Of a stretch of DNA of 64,000 nucleotides, positions 45,320 through 53,022 are shown one piece after another. Location of the stretch: NCBI GenBank assembly GCA_002507545.1, contig DAVR01000024.1:62001-126000 (forward strand), in the 5' to 3' direction. This DNA is from Archaeoglobus sp. UBA230. GTDB lineage: Archaea; Halobacteriota; Archaeoglobi; Archaeoglobales; Archaeoglobaceae. Positions within the stretch are counted from its first letter, which is position 1, and the number at the start of each line of letters is the position of its first letter. The notes under the pieces are model-generated. The model was not told where the DNA came from. It did no database searches and worked only from the letters and a program-made list of their open reading frames with translations. A program made the position numbers and the translations under genes.

Positions 45320-46108
45320 TTGCTTTTCGGTGGGACTGATGTCGGATCTCTCACAGCACAGGCAGTTTTGCTTGAAGATAGCAAAATAGTCGGATACAGA
45401 AACATCAGAGTGCTGCCAAATCCGGTTGAGTCAGCTAAGAAAGTTATGGGAGAACTTCTTGAAGAGATTGGGGTGAATCAGGACGAGGTGGTGATATTCT
45501 CAACTGGCTACGGTAGAGAGAAGTTAGTTGAAGCTGGCTTTGCGAGAGAGCACGTGAGTGAGATAAGCTGCCATGGTCGAGGAGCTTTCTGGCTAAATTC
45601 AGCGATAAGAACAATAATTGATATCGGTGGACAGGATGCGAAGGTTGTCAGAATTGACGAAAATGGAAATCTGACTAATTTCGTGATGAACGACAAATGT
45701 GCAGCAGGAACCGGAAGATTTCTTGAGATACAAGCAAAAGCCCTCGGTCTGACTCTGGATGAACTTGGAGATATGACCTTTAGAGCTTCAAATCCAGTTG
45801 CAATAACCGCGAGGTGCAGCATCTATGCTGAAACAGAAGTTCTGCACTACATGCAGCGTAGATTTGCCAAGGAGGACATAGCCGCTGGAGTGAACAGGTC
45901 AATGGCAGAGAGAATCTACTATCTTGCAAGGCGAGTTGGGGTTGAGAGAGAGGTTACGCTAACTGGAGGTGTGGCAAAGAACAGGGGGGTCAAGCAGGAG
46001 CTTGAGAAGATTCTGGGAGTTAAGTTCGTTGATCTTGGCGTTGATCCGCAGATTGTAGGGGCTCTTGGGGCAGCAATTTTTGCAATGGAGAAATACGGAG
46101 GTGAATGA
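45320..46108 (+). CDS. BadF/BcrA/HgdC-type activator ATPase, first subunit (operon gene 7)
   Basis: 262-aa ASKHA-fold ATPase: GTDVGSLTAQAVLLED phosphate-1 loop, FSTGYGRE, IIDIGGQDAKVVRID phosphate-2 and TLTGGVAKNRGV adenosine loop. The two cysteines that bridge the subunit-interface [4Fe-4S] cluster are Cys127 (NDKCAAGTGRF) and Cys166 (TARCSIYAETEV). It would drive ATP-dependent electron transfer to the catalytic subunits. TTG start at 45320 with GGAGGTGA four bases upstream. Paired with the non-identical gene 8, as in BCR (P/Q or A/D) rather than homodimeric HgdC. Confidence 0.92.
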   Translation: MLFGGTDVGSLTAQAVLLEDSKIVGYRNIRVLPNPVESAKKVMGELLEEIGVNQDEVVIFSTGYGREKLVEAGFAREHVSEISCHGRGAFWLNSAIRTIIDIGGQDAKVVRIDENGNLTNFVMNDKCAAGTGRFLEIQAKALGLTLDELGDMTFRASNPVAITARCSIYAETEVLHYMQRRFAKEDIAAGVNRSMAERIYYLARRVGVEREVTLTGGVAKNRGVKQELEKILGVKFVDLGVDPQIVGALGAAIFAMEKYGGE

Positions 46109-46852
46109 ATGTTTCTCGGCGTTGATGTTGGAATGAGATTCACCAAAGCCGTTCTGTGGGACGGAGAGATAGTTTCCACCATCATTGAGGAAACAAGAGG
46201 AGACATGAAGCCCATACTGGAGAGAATTAAAGGTGTGGATGACTTTAAACTCTGCTGCTCCACAGGTAGCGGGGCAGAACTGGTGGATTTTGCGGAAGTA
46301 AAGGAAGATGATGTGGTATGCTTGGCAATTGCTGCGAGAGATATTGTTGATGTAGACTTCGTTCTGGACATAGGCGGGCAGAGCATCACAGCGATATCGG
46401 TTGATAAGGAAGGTAACGTAATTGATTTCATGAGAAACGACAAGTGTGCGAGCGGGAGCGGGAGGTTCTTGGAGGTCATGAGTTCAGCACTTGGAATTGA
46501 GATAGAAGACGTTGATACTGTAGCATCAAAAGCTAACAGGAAGCTGTCAATAACATCCCAATGCGCGGTTTTTGCAGAAAGCGAGGTGATTTCCTACGTA
46601 AACGAGGGAGAAAGCAAGGAAAATATCATTGCTGCCGTTTGCGATTCGATTGCTAAGCTTGCGGTTGCTCAGGCGAACAGGTTCGGTATGGGGGGGAGAT
46701 ACACGATTACCGGTGGTGTAGCAGGGTTTAAAAGCATAACTGAGAGAATCGCAGAGGCTGTTGGCGGGGAATACGTGGAATTCCCGCAACCTCAGCTGGC
46801 TGCAGCCATAGGGGCTGCGATAGTTGCGGAAGAGGAATTCGGAGATGTTTGA
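46109..46852 (+). CDS. BadG/BcrD/HgdC-type activator ATPase, second subunit (operon gene 8)
   Basis: 247-aa ASKHA ATPase homologous to gene 7 but diverged: GVDVGMRFTKAVLWDG, FVLDIGGQSITAISVDKEG, cluster cysteines Cys113 (NDKCASGSGRF) and Cys152 (TSQCAVFAESEV), and YTITGGVAGFKS. Probably forms a heterodimer with gene 7 around one [4Fe-4S] cluster. ATG directly follows the gene 7 stop, with GGAGGTGA upstream. Its end overlaps gene 9 by 8 bp. Confidence 0.92.
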   Translation: MFLGVDVGMRFTKAVLWDGEIVSTIIEETRGDMKPILERIKGVDDFKLCCSTGSGAELVDFAEVKEDDVVCLAIAARDIVDVDFVLDIGGQSITAISVDKEGNVIDFMRNDKCASGSGRFLEVMSSALGIEIEDVDTVASKANRKLSITSQCAVFAESEVISYVNEGESKENIIAAVCDSIAKLAVAQANRFGMGGRYTITGGVAGFKSITERIAEAVGGEYVEFPQPQLAAAIGAAIVAEEEFGDV

Positions 46853-47522
46853 AGAATTAGTTAGTGAGATTCGTCGGTTTGTGATGAGAGGGGTTGAGGA
46901 GGGGTTGATTGATGTAAGAGACTATCAGGAATTTCCAAGATGGGAAAGGAGAAAGGACGTAATTTTGAGAGGAGAGCTTGCCTACGAGTTTGGGAAGCAG
47001 AACTCAATATTGCTTCTCACGTGGGGAAAGGCTGAGAACAGGATTTATCTACCCACAAACAATGGTAAAGATCGGCTGGCTGTTATTGTCATCTCCGATG
47101 CCGAAATTGAGGACGTGTACGAATGTTTCAGGGCTATGAGAGACACCTTTTACAGCTTGAATCTGAGAGGTGTTACCATCAGAAGTCTTCCAAGCCAGAT
47201 GAGGGTTTGGCTGAGGGTTGGAAGGGGCGCAGATAGAGAGGGTTTTAACCTTGGGGTTTTTGGCAGGGCAATCATCGAGTCCATGAATTCCCTCGATTTT
47301 GTCAGAGCTACCGATGTTGTCTTTTTCACATCGAGAGAAGAGATTGAAAAGTTAAAGGAGCAGTTTTCGAAGGGAAAGAAGATTGTAGAGGCACTGATAA
47401 AAATGCATGAGGAAAAGTTGTTGAACTGTGAGGAGTGCGATTACAGCGATGTATGCAGCGAGATTCCTGAACTCAGAAGGATAAGGGAGAGAATGAGGTT
47501 GAAAGAGAGGGACAAGAGATGA
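46845..47522 (+). CDS. Acetyl-CoA synthase beta (CdhC)-like partial-domain protein (operon gene 9)
   Basis: 225-aa protein. From memory of the family, residues about 80-210 follow the pattern of the acetyl-CoA synthase/CdhC middle domain: W(I/L)RV followed by GF and FG (seen here as VWLRVGRGADREGFNLGVFG), then a DxVxFFTSREE strand-helix, then a Cys group (LNCEECDYSDVCSEIPELRR). The last resembles the C-x2-C-x8-C of the A-cluster, with shorter spacing. The Ni-binding CGC segment of true ACS is absent. Function unknown; the neighbouring CooC-type ATPase supports a metallocluster role. Start ATG 46845 overlaps gene 8. Confidence 0.6.
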   Translation: MFEELVSEIRRFVMRGVEEGLIDVRDYQEFPRWERRKDVILRGELAYEFGKQNSILLLTWGKAENRIYLPTNNGKDRLAVIVISDAEIEDVYECFRAMRDTFYSLNLRGVTIRSLPSQMRVWLRVGRGADREGFNLGVFGRAIIESMNSLDFVRATDVVFFTSREEIEKLKEQFSKGKKIVEALIKMHEEKLLNCEECDYSDVCSEIPELRRIRERMRLKERDKR

Positions 47523-48262
47523 GAATCGCAGTTGTCGGGAAAGGCGGTGTGGGAAAGACGTCAATCTCTGCGATGCTTGTCAAAGTACTGTCGGAGAGGC
47601 ACAGGATTCTGGCTGTTGACGCTGATCCTGCTGGAGGACTGGCAACGTCCCTTGGCATTGAAGTTCACAAGACGCTGAACGATGTTAGAGAGGAGATTAT
47701 CCAGATGTTGAGACAAAAGTATGACAAAGTAGAGATTGCCGCGTCTATAGACTACAGGGTATTTGAGGTGCTTGTTGAGGAGGGCAGCTTTGCTTTACTT
47801 GCCGTTGGTAGACCTGAGGAGGAAGGTTGCTACTGCCAGCTTAACACCATGCTCAGGGAGGCGATTGAAATTTTATCCAAGTCCTTTGATTATACAGTTA
47901 TTGATGGAGAGGCGGGAATAGAGCAGATAAACCGCAGAGTCATGAGAAGTGTTGACACACTTCTTGTCGTTACCGACATGTCGAAGAAGGGGTTTCAGGT
48001 GGCTGGTCAGATAATACAGGTTGCAAAGAGGGCCACTGGGTTTAAAATAGCGGGTTTAATCGTTAATAGGGTGAGTATGGTGGGAAGTGTAGATGTTAAG
48101 GTTGAGGCGGAGGCAAGAAACAAAGGATTTGATTTTATCCACATTGTTCCTGAGGATGAGACGATTTCAAGATTCGACGTCGAGGGCAAGTCTTTCTTGG
48201 AGCTTCCCGAGTGTGTTGCTCTAAGGGCTGTGAAGGGTATTGTTAAGTTGTTAAGTATTTAG
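47519..48262 (+). CDS. CooC-type nickel/metallocluster maturation ATPase (operon gene 10)
   Basis: 247-aa MinD/SIMIBI-class ATPase with deviant Walker A AVVGKGGVGKTSISAML, AVDADPAGGLATSLG, and the CooC-diagnostic CxC at Cys104/Cys106 (EEGCYCQLNTM). CooC proteins insert nickel into carbon monoxide dehydrogenase. No CODH catalytic gene is in the window, so its client could be the CdhC-like protein of gene 9 or a distant CODH/ACS. ATG overlaps the gene 9 stop by 4 bp (ATGA); last gene of the operon. Confidence 0.9.
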   Translation: MRIAVVGKGGVGKTSISAMLVKVLSERHRILAVDADPAGGLATSLGIEVHKTLNDVREEIIQMLRQKYDKVEIAASIDYRVFEVLVEEGSFALLAVGRPEEEGCYCQLNTMLREAIEILSKSFDYTVIDGEAGIEQINRRVMRSVDTLLVVTDMSKKGFQVAGQIIQVAKRATGFKIAGLIVNRVSMVGSVDVKVEAEARNKGFDFIHIVPEDETISRFDVEGKSFLELPECVALRAVKGIVKLLSI

Positions 48263-48366
48263 ATGAACATAGAGCCTGAATTTGCCAATTTTACCAGCTA
48301 CCCAGTAGCAAGTAGTTCTATTGATAATGAGAGACCGAGATAAAGTCAAATGCCTTTTGATTGATT

Positions 48367-48381
48367 CTAAAAACTTTTTAG
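48367..48381 (+). terminator. Possible terminator of the ten-gene operon
   Basis: CTAAAAACTTTTTAG is an inverted repeat with a T run, 105 bp after the CooC-type gene. A T-rich tract is enough for many archaeal terminators; this is a suggestion from sequence only. Confidence 0.35.
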
Positions 48382-48558
48382 CGCCGTTTCAGTCCTTAAA
48401 TCGCTCCTTTGTGTTAGGACTTAAAGCAATTAAAAAGTTCAGGAATTGAAAAAGTCCCAAACCCAACTTCGCTCATCTCATCACCGAGGCTTTCTTTTTA
48501 CCGTAACTACCATCAACTCCATTCTATTATTATGAACTGCCCGCTGGTAAGCAAAAGG

Positions 48559-48569
48559 TTTAAATATAT
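48559..48569 (+). promoter_or_regulatory. TATA box of the S-layer-like gene
   Basis: TTTAAATATAT, centred at about 48564, predicts a transcription start near 48590, about 105 nt ahead of the ATG. This is a long leader compared with the many leaderless genes here. Confidence 0.55.
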
Positions 48570-48591
48570 GTAGTGACCATTAAATTAAGGT

Positions 48592-48629
48592 GGCGGCGGG
48601 TTAGCTGATGCTGTAGCTTTCCTGCCGCC
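48592..48629 (+). promoter_or_regulatory. Strong 5'-leader hairpin of the S-layer-like mRNA
   Basis: Nested inverted repeat: GGCGGCGGG pairs with CCTGCCGCC (two G-U or near matches), and inside it AGCT pairs with AGCT around an 8-nt loop, with symmetrical TT bulges. It sits at the predicted 5' end of the mRNA, well ahead of the GGAGGT Shine-Dalgarno at 48681-48686. Confidence 0.6.
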
Positions 48630-48694
48630 GTAGAAATGGGAGAATTTATATAGTGGAAGGTGAGATGAAAGGTGAAAAAAGGAGGTAGAGAAAT

Positions 48695-51600
48695 ATGAAA
48701 AAGGTAGGATTAATAGGCTTAGTAATAGCGGCACTTTTAGTGATATCAGTGACTCCAGCGATGGCGGCTCAGGTAAACAATGTAACTTTAAACACCAGTG
48801 GGCTTTATCTCTACAACTTCGAAGTAAACACCACATCGGGTGTCCTGCCCTTGACTGTCCAATTCACGTTCTACATGAACAACACTAATGCTACTAATAC
48901 ACTATCCGGAACTGTTTACGTTTACGTTGACGGAGTAAAAACAGCCACTAGCAAATCTGTTACCGTAGCAAATAACACGTCTAAAGCCACTGATACCATC
49001 ACATACACTCTTACAACCTTCCCCACAACCGGAGAGTATAAAGTTTCGGTTGGTAACAACTCAGACTGGCTACCAAACGCGACAATAAAAGTCTTTGTAC
49101 AGGATGCTGGACCGGTTAACATACCCGGAATGCAGATAGATCGCTTTGAACTCTCTGACGATGAAATAGACCTTGGAACCGAGCTTGAGATTTATGTAGA
49201 CTATGGAAAGAACGAAACTCAAACGAGGAGAGTTGCCGTTATTGATTGGGCAACATACAACTCCGATGTTAGAGGAGATATTCCAACACTGCTGAGCAAG
49301 GCTGATGCAGTATGGACTCTTGGTGATGGACCGGCAAGTGATACCTACACGTTTACACCCGATGAACCGGGTTACTATCTTGCAATAGCCTTCAACAGCA
49401 CGAGTATAGGCAAAGTCCTTGGATTCAGAGTTGTTCCAGCTGTCTCAGGTAAGCCAACAGTCAGCATAAGCGTTGACAAGAGTTCGGTGGCTATTGGAGA
49501 TTATGTCAAAGTTGAAGCTTCAATGTCAACCGACGTGCCAGTTAGTGTTGTGAAAGTTTTCGTTACAGGTTCAGGATACTTCCTGAATGAGACCGGCTAC
49601 GGAGGAACAAGCTACATGCTTTGTTATGCAACGGGAGGCGAGTGGTACAGAGTTGAGGATGCCTGTGGCGACGATACCTGGTGGGTCAAGATAAGTGACG
49701 TGCCAGAAGGAGTATATGTAGCAAAGATTGATGTTGGAGATGGGCCGACGAGGGCTGAAGCAACTGCAGTTTTCAGTGTTGTTAAGCCAGCAATTCTCAG
49801 CCTTACTGTTCCATCAACCCACGTGAAGGGTACAGACCTGGTCATAGAGGGTACAACCAACCTTGCAAAGAGCGGAGAGAATGATGACAATGCCAGCATA
49901 GCACCACAGGTTGAGAACTGGGCATACCTCACAATTGAAGACCTGTCTGGCAAAGAGATCGTGAACTCAACCATTACCAGTGCCGCAATGTCATACATCG
50001 ATGAGGGAGGAAAGTTCAGATTCAAGCTCGACAACTTCGGAACTACGGGAGCAGGAGGTAATCTTGACACTGGTTACTACAAGGTGACTGTGCAGATAAA
50101 CTCAGGAATTAGAACCGATGAGGAAACAGCAGTATTTGAACTTGTAAAGGCTGAGATTAAGTTGACTGCCGACAAGAACTCAGTAACAAGAGGTGATACA
50201 GTAACCTTCACAATTGACACCAACATGAAAGTCAACAATCCTGTTAACTTCACAATCGAAGATACCGACTTCTGTACTGGCGATCCAGACTGTGTAGAAG
50301 AGAAGACGTATTACGTAGATGTGCTCGGTGATGTAGTAATCAAGCTTGACGTTAACACTATGGCTCCGCTTACAGACTATAAGTTTACTGCTGAAATCGT
50401 TGATCTTGGCGTGTCCGATGAGGTTAGAGTCACTGTTGTAAAGCAGGCGCTCAATATCTCTGCCGAAACTAATGTTGTGGTAAGAGGCGGAGATGTTAGA
50501 TTCACGGGTTCAACCACTGCTGACGTCGTGTATGTGTACGCTGACGAACCAGGAGTATTCCAGATTGGAAATGTAGATGTTGCAGAGCTCCCAAGTGACA
50601 CGATCCTTGACACTGCAGCTGAGCTAACTACAGCTATGGTTTACCCAGACAGTAACGATATGCTCGACTTCAAGGTTGACGTCTTGGTGCAGACCAGCCA
50701 GTATGGAGATGTGTCACCAGGAACGTATTATCTGTACTTCTACGCTCCGGCAAACGTCACAGGTGGTGTAGCCAATGAAATCGACAGAGCATCAGACGCT
50801 CAGGCAATAGTCGCGATCTCTGTCACAGATCCAAAGATCGAATCTGTAGATATCCCAAGCAAGCTACCATATCAGGGCGAGGTAGAGGTAAGCATACTTA
50901 CAGCTCCAGGCGATAGAGATAACGTAGAACTAACATTCACACTCGAAGGAAGCAACATCAAAGCGAGACCAAACGACTTCGGAATAAGCACCGAACAGAA
51001 ACCAAATGCCAACAATTATGTGAACTTTACACTTGACTTCAAGGAGTATGCGGTCAGAAAAGGTTCCACACTTGAACCTGGACTCTACGTGTTCACAGTT
51101 AAGCTGAGTTTCGTTGATGCTCTCGGAGGGGACGAAGTAGATTCAAAGGAGATATTGGTTGAAATAGTTCCACAGACACTTGACGTCCAGATTGATCCCG
51201 CATCACCAGTGGTTGGAGACAAGATAACTGTCACAGTTACCACCAACCGTGAGGGCGTCTCAGGCTACGACCACATCTGGGTGACAATGGTTGGTACAAA
51301 TTACAAGGCTGTCCAGAGAGTGACGCTGAATAGCGAAGGAAAGGGAACAGTAAGCTTCGAGACAGTCGGACTTGCACCCGGAACTTACAAGTTCTATGTC
51401 AGAGATACTGCTGGAACGGTAGACCAGATGACTGAAGTTGAACTCGTTGAAGAACTCTACGACCTCGATGCCGCTGACACACTGGCCAAGGTTTATGATG
51501 CACATGACGATCTCCTCGTAGTTAAAACTGTTGAAGTTCTCGAAACTGCGCCAACCCCAACGCCAACAACTCCAGCCCCAACCACACCTGCACCAACAAC

Positions 51601-51760
51601 TCCAGCCCCAACCACACCTGCACCAACAACTCCAGCCCCAACCACACCTGCACCAACCACCACAACACCTGCACAGCAGCCAGGTGGCGTACCCGGATTT
51701 GAAGCAGTGTTTGCAATTGCCGGACTGCTTGCGGTGGCATACCTGCTGAGGAGACGATAA
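48695..51760 (+). CDS. S-layer-like surface glycoprotein with PGF-CTERM anchor
   Basis: 1021-aa secreted protein. Signal peptide ends near residue 24 (TPAMA). The body is a series of beta-rich Ig-like domains with recurring strands such as TADKNSVTRGDTVTF, plus N-X-S/T sequons (NVT, NTT, NAT, NTS). A Thr/Pro linker of APTTP repeats precedes the C-terminal sorting signal GGVPGFEAVFAIAGLLAVAY plus LLRRR, a textbook PGF-CTERM tripartite signal recognised by archaeosortase A. Probably the major cell-envelope protein or an S-layer component. Strong GGAGGT upstream. It is followed by two membrane-anchored coiled-coil proteins. Confidence 0.9.
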   Translation: MKKVGLIGLVIAALLVISVTPAMAAQVNNVTLNTSGLYLYNFEVNTTSGVLPLTVQFTFYMNNTNATNTLSGTVYVYVDGVKTATSKSVTVANNTSKATDTITYTLTTFPTTGEYKVSVGNNSDWLPNATIKVFVQDAGPVNIPGMQIDRFELSDDEIDLGTELEIYVDYGKNETQTRRVAVIDWATYNSDVRGDIPTLLSKADAVWTLGDGPASDTYTFTPDEPGYYLAIAFNSTSIGKVLGFRVVPAVSGKPTVSISVDKSSVAIGDYVKVEASMSTDVPVSVVKVFVTGSGYFLNETGYGGTSYMLCYATGGEWYRVEDACGDDTWWVKISDVPEGVYVAKIDVGDGPTRAEATAVFSVVKPAILSLTVPSTHVKGTDLVIEGTTNLAKSGENDDNASIAPQVENWAYLTIEDLSGKEIVNSTITSAAMSYIDEGGKFRFKLDNFGTTGAGGNLDTGYYKVTVQINSGIRTDEETAVFELVKAEIKLTADKNSVTRGDTVTFTIDTNMKVNNPVNFTIEDTDFCTGDPDCVEEKTYYVDVLGDVVIKLDVNTMAPLTDYKFTAEIVDLGVSDEVRVTVVKQALNISAETNVVVRGGDVRFTGSTTADVVYVYADEPGVFQIGNVDVAELPSDTILDTAAELTTAMVYPDSNDMLDFKVDVLVQTSQYGDVSPGTYYLYFYAPANVTGGVANEIDRASDAQAIVAISVTDPKIESVDIPSKLPYQGEVEVSILTAPGDRDNVELTFTLEGSNIKARPNDFGISTEQKPNANNYVNFTLDFKEYAVRKGSTLEPGLYVFTVKLSFVDALGGDEVDSKEILVEIVPQTLDVQIDPASPVVGDKITVTVTTNREGVSGYDHIWVTMVGTNYKAVQRVTLNSEGKGTVSFETVGLAPGTYKFYVRDTAGTVDQMTEVELVEELYDLDAADTLAKVYDAHDDLLVVKTVEVLETAPTPTPTTPAPTTPAPTTPAPTTPAPTTPAPTTPAPTTTTPAQQPGGVPGFEAVFAIAGLLAVAYLLRRR
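51571..51660 (+). repeat. Three 30-bp tandem repeats encoding the Thr/Pro linker
   Basis: The unit TCCAGCCCCAACCACACCTG plus CACCAACAAC is present at 51571-51600, 51601-51630 and 51631-51660 (last copy slightly changed). It encodes PAPTTPAPTT-type sequence. Such repeats typically vary in copy number between strains. Confidence 0.85.
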
Positions 51761-51797
51761 ACTTCAAATTTTTACTTTTTTATTTTTGAAATAGATA

Positions 51798-51807
51798 AGT
51801 TTTTAAG
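51798..51807 (+). promoter_or_regulatory. TATA-like box of the first coiled-coil surface gene
   Basis: GTTTTTAAGC, centred about 26 nt before ATG 51829; predicts a leaderless transcript separate from the S-layer-like gene. Confidence 0.4.
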
Positions 51808-51828
51808 CTAAGACTCCTTAGAGTTGTT

Positions 51829-53022
51829 ATGAGAAAAATTCTATTGATACTGGCATTCATTCTTCTTATCCAGCCGGTGATAGCACTTGAGCACTTAACT
51901 GCCGATAACTTTGATCAGCCGGAAACATCTGTGAATCCGGAGAAAAATTACTATTTTCCTGGAGACAATATACAAGCTACGTATATAATAACACCTAAAA
52001 CAGATGATGATATGGAGCTTATAGGTGGAGAAAAGGATAATCCAAGAACTTATACTTTTAAAACATCCCTTGAAAACGCACAATGGACAGAAGTTACGAT
52101 TAACTACTATCTGGGAAGCTGGAGCGAAGATGTCAAGGGCAATGAGGCAAAGATCGATGTAAAATACTTTTACCTTGATGAGGAGAGAAAAGGGGTCAGG
52201 AGCATAGAAGTAAATATTTCTGGAATTATACCTCAGGTTGATGAAAGAATTAAGAATGTGATCATTGTTAACGTAACTGTAGAAGATTGTGACGATGACG
52301 CTTTATCTCCGCTGACAGTTAAAGTTGTGAACGTAGAGAGATTCTTAGAGGATATTCAAAAGTTAAGATCTGATGCAGACAACCTAAAATTAGATTTAGA
52401 AAATGCAGGCGTAACCTACAATGAATCAGACTTTGATGAAGTTTACTCTTTGCTTGATAGCGCGGAGAAGCTTGTAGATAAGGGGAGCTATGTTGAAGCG
52501 GATGATAAGATTACACAAGCTGAAAATAAGCTTGAAGACATCTCTTCCAAGGCCGATAAACTAAAAGCCGAAACTGCAAGAGATTACGTAGACAGTGTGT
52601 TGGATGAGGCATACCTCAATTTGAGCGTTACTGAAGTATCTCTAAACAAGGTCGCCGAGAGTGAAAACTACACACTATTTGTAGAGAGTTACGCAGAACT
52701 GAAAAGCACATACGATGAACTGAAAAAAGAGTTTGATGACGCAATTCAGATGATAGAAGAAGGTAAGTATATTCAAGCATACGAAAAGCTCACAGAATTA
52801 AAACCTAAAGCAGATACATTGTTGAAAGACGTTAACGATCTACTGAGCAGAATTGAGGGGGAGCCAAAAGGCGAGGGAGGGTTTAGTATACCATTTAACC
52901 TGCAATTCACTCTGCCTTTTTCACTACTGTATCTCGTCGCTATAGTGGGGGCGGCGGCTGTTGCAATTGCTGTGGCAATAGTTCTCAGAAGGAGGCGTGG
53001 AAAATGGGACGAATTGCGCTGA
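51829..53022 (+). CDS. Membrane-anchored extracellular coiled-coil protein 1
   Basis: 397 aa. Signal peptide (LILAFILLIQPVIALE) and N-terminal beta-rich domain with sequons, then a long helical/coiled-coil stalk (about residues 165-345) containing the motif DSAEKLVDKGSYVEADDKI. A C-terminal membrane helix (LLYLVAIVGAAAVAIAVAIV) is followed by RRRRGKW, giving an outside-facing, C-terminally anchored protein. No PGF-CTERM signal. Paralogous to the next gene, which it overlaps by 19 bp. Possibly a stalk or accessory protein of the cell envelope. Confidence 0.8.
   Translation: MRKILLILAFILLIQPVIALEHLTADNFDQPETSVNPEKNYYFPGDNIQATYIITPKTDDDMELIGGEKDNPRTYTFKTSLENAQWTEVTINYYLGSWSEDVKGNEAKIDVKYFYLDEERKGVRSIEVNISGIIPQVDERIKNVIIVNVTVEDCDDDALSPLTVKVVNVERFLEDIQKLRSDADNLKLDLENAGVTYNESDFDEVYSLLDSAEKLVDKGSYVEADDKITQAENKLEDISSKADKLKAETARDYVDSVLDEAYLNLSVTEVSLNKVAESENYTLFVESYAELKSTYDELKKEFDDAIQMIEEGKYIQAYEKLTELKPKADTLLKDVNDLLSRIEGEPKGEGGFSIPFNLQFTLPFSLLYLVAIVGAAAVAIAVAIVLRRRRGKWDELR

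Larger units (their letters stand above)
48263..48694. other. 432-bp gap between the operon and the surface-protein gene
   Basis: No gene seen. The first part has an A/T-rich inverted repeat (see terminator entry) and a short AGTCCT...AGGACT pair. The last part holds the promoter, 5' hairpin and Shine-Dalgarno of the S-layer-like gene. Confidence 0.6.

Noticed and set aside
37706-48262. Horizontally acquired island carrying the ten-gene operon
   Set aside because: No integrase, tRNA junction, insertion sequence or obvious change in codon style is visible, and operon genes use the same start-signal style as neighbours; a compositional test would be needed.
48390-48440. GTTTCAGTCC-like string resembling the start of a CRISPR repeat
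   Set aside because: It is a single occurrence with no spaced repeat copies; no CRISPR array is visible in the window.
48585-48836. Minus-strand frame across the S-layer 5' region
   Set aside because: It is antisense to the hairpin and signal peptide, with low-complexity sequence and no recognisable domain.
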